41,815 nucleotides of DNA. Source: Acetatifactor muris (GTDB lineage Bacteria > Bacillota > Clostridia > Lachnospirales > Lachnospiraceae). Every line of letters begins with the position of its first letter. Positions within the stretch are counted from its first letter, which is position 1. The notes below the pieces were generated by a model, which made no database searches, was not told the origin of the DNA, and worked only from the letters and a program-made list of their open reading frames with translations. Location: contig JAMPFR010000027.1 in NCBI GenBank assembly GCA_023664365.1, positions 1 to 41,815 on the forward strand. The letters are read 5' to 3'. Shown here one piece after another: positions 38,283-41,815 of this stretch. Both the position numbers and the translations under genes were made by a program.

Positions 38283-40061
38283 ATGAGCGAACGAAAAAAG
38301 CAGAATTTTTTATCCTGCCTGTTAGCCTACACCCGTAAAGGGAAAGGCCAGATGATCTTATCGGTTTTTTTATCCATTCTCAGCATAACAGTGGGGCTTG
38401 TGCCTTATTATTGTTTTTACCATGTACTCTGCCTGTTTTTAGATGGGGCGGTTTCGGTTTCGGAAATCTGGTCATGGACCTTTCTGGCGCTTGCTGCCTA
38501 TGTGGGGAAGGTGTTTTGCTTCGGGTTTTCCACTATGATAAGCCATACGGCAGCATACCACATTTTGGAAGGCTTGAGGAACCGTGTAGCAGATTGTTTT
38601 TTATACGCGCCGCTGGGGGAAGTGGCAAAGCACAGCATTGGGGAGATTAAGGGAATCATGGTAGATAAGATTGAGGAGATCGAGCCGCCCCTTGCCCACC
38701 TGATCCCGGAGGGCTGCGGGCATATTATACTGCCACTGGTGAGCATGGCGGCGCTTGCGGCGCTTGACTGGCGTCTGTTCCTTGCATCCTTTGTCACGTT
38801 CCCGCTCTCTTTCCTCTGCATGGGGCTGACCTTTAAGATCAGCGGGAAAAACTTTGACACATACAATGAATCCCTCTCACGGATGAACAGCAACATTGTG
38901 GAGTATGTGGAGGGAATTGAGGTCATCAAGGCGTTCGGGCGGACAGGGGAATCCTATGGGAAATACTCATCTGCCATACTGGATTACAGGACATTTGTGA
39001 TCAGATGGCTTTCCTCCACATGGGTGACCATGAAGTTTTCGTTTGCCCTGTTCCCTTCCACGCTGTTAGGAGTCCTGCCCGTGGCGCTCCTGCTTGGGGC
39101 GGGAGGGACGCTCACGGCGGCACAGGCGGCGCTGGCTGTCATGCTTTCCATGTCCATGGTAGGCTCCCTTGCAAAGCTGGAGGTGTTTGCCAACGAGATC
39201 AAGAAAGTGCAGATGACGGTGGAGGAACTGCAGGAGTATCTGGAAATGCCTGAACTGCCGGAAAAGGGGCAGTATGCGGAGCTTAATAGTTACGACGTAG
39301 AACTGAAGAATGTCCGTTTCTCCTATGATGAAGACAAGGTATTGCACGATGTTTCCCTAAAACTGCCCCAGGGCAGCTTTACCGCACTGGTGGGGCCGTC
39401 CGGCGGAGGGAAATCCACGGTGGCAAGGCTCATCTCCCGGTTTTATGATGTATCTTCCGGGGGCATTTCCATCGGCGGCGTGGATATCCGGGAAATGCCC
39501 CTTGCACAGCTTGCGGCAACTGTCAGCTTTGTGGCGCAGGATAATTTCTTATTCCGCTGCTCCATCAGGGAAAATATCCGCATGGGAAACCCGGACGCAA
39601 GCGATGAACAGGTGGTCCGGGCGGCAAGGGCGGCGAAGTGCGAGGAATTTATTAAAAAGCTGCCAAACGGCTATGACACGCCTGCGGGCGAGGCGGGAAA
39701 GCGGCTGTCGGGCGGGGAAAAGCAGCGTATCGCCATTGCAAGGATGATATTGAAGGATTCGCCGGTGGTCATACTGGACGAGGCGACCGCCTTTACCGAC
39801 CCGGAGAACGAGGATAAGATACAGAAAAGCATCCGGGAACTGGCAAAGGGAAAGACGCTCCTCGTCATTGCCCACAGGCTTTCCACGATTAAAAACGCAG
39901 ACAATATCGTGGTGCTGGAGAATGGGAGGATACTGGCACAGGGGCGGCAGGAAGAACTGCTGGCGGACTGTCCTCTGTACCAGAAGATGTGGGAATCCCA
40001 TATCGGTGCAAAGAACTGGTCGGTCGGAAAGCAGGGAAAGGAGGCAGCAGAAAATGTTTAA
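38283..40061 (+). CDS. ABC transporter, half-size exporter type (subunit 1)
   Basis: The 592-aa protein has an N-terminal six-helix exporter domain (SVFLSILSITVGLVPYYCFY first, coupling helix region near MSNIVEYVEGIEVIKAFGRT-like NSNIVEYVEG) and a C-terminal ATPase. The ATPase has Walker A GPSGGGKST, Q-loop SFVAQDNFLFRCSIRENIRM, signature LSGGEKQR, Walker B VVILDEATA and switch His IAHRLST. Pairs of this kind next to an AraC gene resemble YbtP/YbtQ or IrtA/IrtB systems that import metal chelates. Substrate assignment is inference. AAGGAG lies before ATG 38283. It overlaps the second subunit by eight bases. Confidence 0.85.
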   Translation: MSERKKQNFLSCLLAYTRKGKGQMILSVFLSILSITVGLVPYYCFYHVLCLFLDGAVSVSEIWSWTFLALAAYVGKVFCFGFSTMISHTAAYHILEGLRNRVADCFLYAPLGEVAKHSIGEIKGIMVDKIEEIEPPLAHLIPEGCGHIILPLVSMAALAALDWRLFLASFVTFPLSFLCMGLTFKISGKNFDTYNESLSRMNSNIVEYVEGIEVIKAFGRTGESYGKYSSAILDYRTFVIRWLSSTWVTMKFSFALFPSTLLGVLPVALLLGAGGTLTAAQAALAVMLSMSMVGSLAKLEVFANEIKKVQMTVEELQEYLEMPELPEKGQYAELNSYDVELKNVRFSYDEDKVLHDVSLKLPQGSFTALVGPSGGGKSTVARLISRFYDVSSGGISIGGVDIREMPLAQLAATVSFVAQDNFLFRCSIRENIRMGNPDASDEQVVRAARAAKCEEFIKKLPNGYDTPAGEAGKRLSGGEKQRIAIARMILKDSPVVILDEATAFTDPENEDKIQKSIRELAKGKTLLVIAHRLSTIKNADNIVVLENGRILAQGRQEELLADCPLYQKMWESHIGAKNWSVGKQGKEAAENV

Positions 40062-41815
40062 GGCATTAAAACGGATCATAGACTGGTGCGGTGAGTTTAA
40101 AGGGAAATTATATGCCGGATTTGTATTCTCTTTCTTTTCCCATCTGTTTGCCGCTATGCCGGTGATGGTGGCAGCGCATACCGTGGGGCTTTTAATTACA
40201 TCTGCGAGAGAAAGCAATGCCATGAATGGCGATGCCATAGTAAATGGCATTGGTTTTGATAAAAAATGGGCAGGCATCAGCTTTGTGGTGATTGCCATAT
40301 TCGTTATCCTGCGGTTTTTCTTTGACTATATGCGTTCCCGCTTTCAGGAAGCCATCAGCTACGAGCTTGTGGCAAAAGACCGGCTTGCCATCGGGGATGC
40401 GTTAAAGCGGGTATCCCTTGGGTATTTCCAGGAAAACAGCACGGGGGATATTTTAAATTCAATCACCACAGGCCTGAATACACTGGAAAACATGGGGATC
40501 CGCATGATTGACAATTTTGTGGCAGGATATCTGAATTTCCTTGTTATTTTCTTGAGCCTGCTTGTGTTTTCGCCGTTTACGGCGCTGATCGCACTGGCCG
40601 GTGCGGTCGTCTCGTTCCTGTTCCTGCTGCTGGTGTCTGGACACAGCGTAAGGAATGCCCCGAGGGAGGCAGAGGCCGGAAGCAAGCTGTCCGGGGCAGT
40701 GCTGGAGTATGCCCGCGGGCTTCCGACCGTGAAATCCTTTGGGCAGGGCGGCGCGTCACAGCAGTCCATGAGGGAAGCAGTCAGGGAGAACCGTGATATC
40801 CGTCTGAAGATAGAATATGGGTTTACTCCGGCAAACTGCGGGCATCTTCTTGCGTTGAAAACCGCATCGGTATTCCTGGCTGCGGCTGCCTGCCTTCTCA
40901 CGCTTAACGGGAGCATGGAGATGCCGGTCATGCTGATGTTTGTGTTCTTTTCCTTCAGCATTTTCGGTTCGCTTGAGCCAATCAGCGACAGCGCCCATGT
41001 GTTGGGCATCATAGGTACTGCGATGGATCAGATAGACGCACTGAAAGAGGAACACTATATTGACCGTGACGGGAAGGATATCGCCATCTCGAACTTCGGG
41101 ATAGAATTCCGCCATGTGGATTTTGGATACGCAGAAGGAAATCTTGTGGGGCGGGCAGTGCTTAAGGATGTCAGTTTTACCATACCTGAAAAAACCTCAA
41201 CTGCCATTGTCGGGCCTTCGGGCAGCGGAAAGACAACAATCTGTAACCTGATTGCCCGTTTTTATGACGTGCAGGCGGGCAGCATCCGTGTGGGCGGAAG
41301 GGACGTGCGGGAATTTACCTGCGACAGCCTGTTAAAAAATATATCCATGGTGTTCCAGAATGTATATCTGTTCCATGACACGATCCGGAACAATATCCGT
41401 TTCGGAAGGCCGGATGCCGCGGAGGAAGAAGTCATAGCGGCGGCAAAGGCCGCAAGATGCCACGATTTCATTGTATCGCTGCCGGGAGGGTATGATACGG
41501 TGATCGGCGAGGGCGGCGGAACCTTGTCCGGTGGTGAAAAGCAGAGGATCAGCATTGCGCGGGCCATGCTGAAAAACGCCCCCATCATTATATTGGATGA
41601 GGCGACTGCCAGTGTCGATCCTGAAAATGAGCATCTGATCCAGGAAGCAATATCAGAACTGACCCATGGGAAAACAATCATTACGATCGCGCACAGGCTT
41701 GCCACGATTGAAAATGCAGACCAGATCCTGGTCATTGACGGCGGCAGCGTGGCACAGAGGGGTACACATAAGCAGCTTTTAGGGCAGGAAGGCACTTATC
41801 GTGAGTTCGTAAGAA
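40054..41815 (+). CDS. ABC transporter, half-size exporter type (subunit 2), partial at window end
   Basis: The first 587 codons are present and no stop is reached. An N-terminal six-helix domain (LYAGFVFSFFSHLFAAMPVM, FVVIAIFVILRFFFDYMRSR) is followed by an ATPase with Walker A GPSGSGKTT, VFQNVYLFHDTIRNNIRFGR, signature LSGGEKQR, Walker B IIILDEATA and IAHRLAT. The domain is nearly complete at the window edge. It starts inside the end of subunit 1, so the two form a heterodimer. AAAGGAGG lies before the ATG. Confidence 0.9.
   Translation, partial: MFKALKRIIDWCGEFKGKLYAGFVFSFFSHLFAAMPVMVAAHTVGLLITSARESNAMNGDAIVNGIGFDKKWAGISFVVIAIFVILRFFFDYMRSRFQEAISYELVAKDRLAIGDALKRVSLGYFQENSTGDILNSITTGLNTLENMGIRMIDNFVAGYLNFLVIFLSLLVFSPFTALIALAGAVVSFLFLLLVSGHSVRNAPREAEAGSKLSGAVLEYARGLPTVKSFGQGGASQQSMREAVRENRDIRLKIEYGFTPANCGHLLALKTASVFLAAAACLLTLNGSMEMPVMLMFVFFSFSIFGSLEPISDSAHVLGIIGTAMDQIDALKEEHYIDRDGKDIAISNFGIEFRHVDFGYAEGNLVGRAVLKDVSFTIPEKTSTAIVGPSGSGKTTICNLIARFYDVQAGSIRVGGRDVREFTCDSLLKNISMVFQNVYLFHDTIRNNIRFGRPDAAEEEVIAAAKAARCHDFIVSLPGGYDTVIGEGGGTLSGGEKQRISIARAMLKNAPIIILDEATASVDPENEHLIQEAISELTHGKTIITIAHRLATIENADQILVIDGGSVAQRGTHKQLLGQEGTYREFVR

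Noticed and set aside
1-41815. CRISPR array, rRNA genes or complete transposase genes
   Set aside because: I looked for evenly spaced repeats, rRNA-like segments and DDE or serine recombinase motifs and saw none. The tandem and hairpin repeats found are too few or unspaced.

Overview
The window looks like an accessory, element-derived stretch of a gut Lachnospiraceae-type Clostridia genome. The grounds are strong AGGAGG-type ribosome sites, close relatives of TnpV, RepA_N and VirD2/MobA-type relaxases that are typical of that family, L-2-amino-thiazoline-4-carboxylate hydrolase-like proteins, MptD-type ECF transporters and moderately low GC. It opens with the 3' end of a tRNA (probably Asn) and its terminator, a common attachment site for integrative elements. 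Element-type genes follow at once (SymE-like, TnpV). Broken repA and relaxase pieces lie near 19 kb.

Region 1 (about 1.9-14.6 kb) is a coherent set of three transcription units, each led by a LysR-type box ATTCA-N11-TG(C/A)(T/A)(A/T) that overlaps the promoter -35. A divergent LysR gene lies in the middle. The units encode a MATE exporter (now frameshifted), two cell-surface Ntn amide hydrolases (one lipoprotein, one membrane-anchored), a PaaK-like acid-CoA ligase, a DUF3737 protein, two related ~75-aa proteins, a LysE-type exporter, an ABC transporter of the MacB/FtsX type and two cyclophilin-like-fold lipoproteins. My reading is an amide-conjugate deconjugation, acid-activation and export system; this is inference.

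Region 2 (14.6-20.3 kb) is a redox cluster in decay: a frameshifted SDR, a MATE gene with an in-frame stop that is spliced to the C-terminal part of a flavodoxin-type oxidoreductase, two 4Fe-4S aldo/keto reductases and an intact flavodoxin-family reductase. The second aldo/keto reductase is fused in frame to a RepA N-terminal piece, followed by a relaxase C-terminal piece.

Region 3 (20.4-32.8 kb) starts with a strong promoter carrying two GTTAG-N6-CTAAC dyads. It holds a ZIP metal transporter with a one-base G-tract shift, two thiazoline-carboxylate hydrolase-like proteins, two related polytopic membrane proteins, a ketopantoate-reductase/methyltransferase fusion, a broken GNAT, an isoprenylcysteine-methyltransferase-like enzyme, two alpha/beta hydrolases, a DtxR-type regulator, an LCM-type methyltransferase and four divergent copies of a small membrane protein family.

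Region 4 (32.8 kb to the end) is a nutrient or metallophore uptake locus: ECF S (N-truncated), ECF T, a double ECF ATPase damaged by a deletion and by an 81-bp MITE with a visible 8-bp target duplication, an AraC regulator, a TA module with a frameshifted PIN toxin inside repeats, and two half-size ABC exporters. A shared motif, GTCCAATCGGKGCAA, precedes the ECF genes and occurs twice between the AraC gene and the ABC pair.

About a third of the genes carry disabling changes, including in-frame stops and deletions as well as single-base shifts. The island therefore seems to be eroding, although sequencing error cannot be excluded for the single-base shifts.
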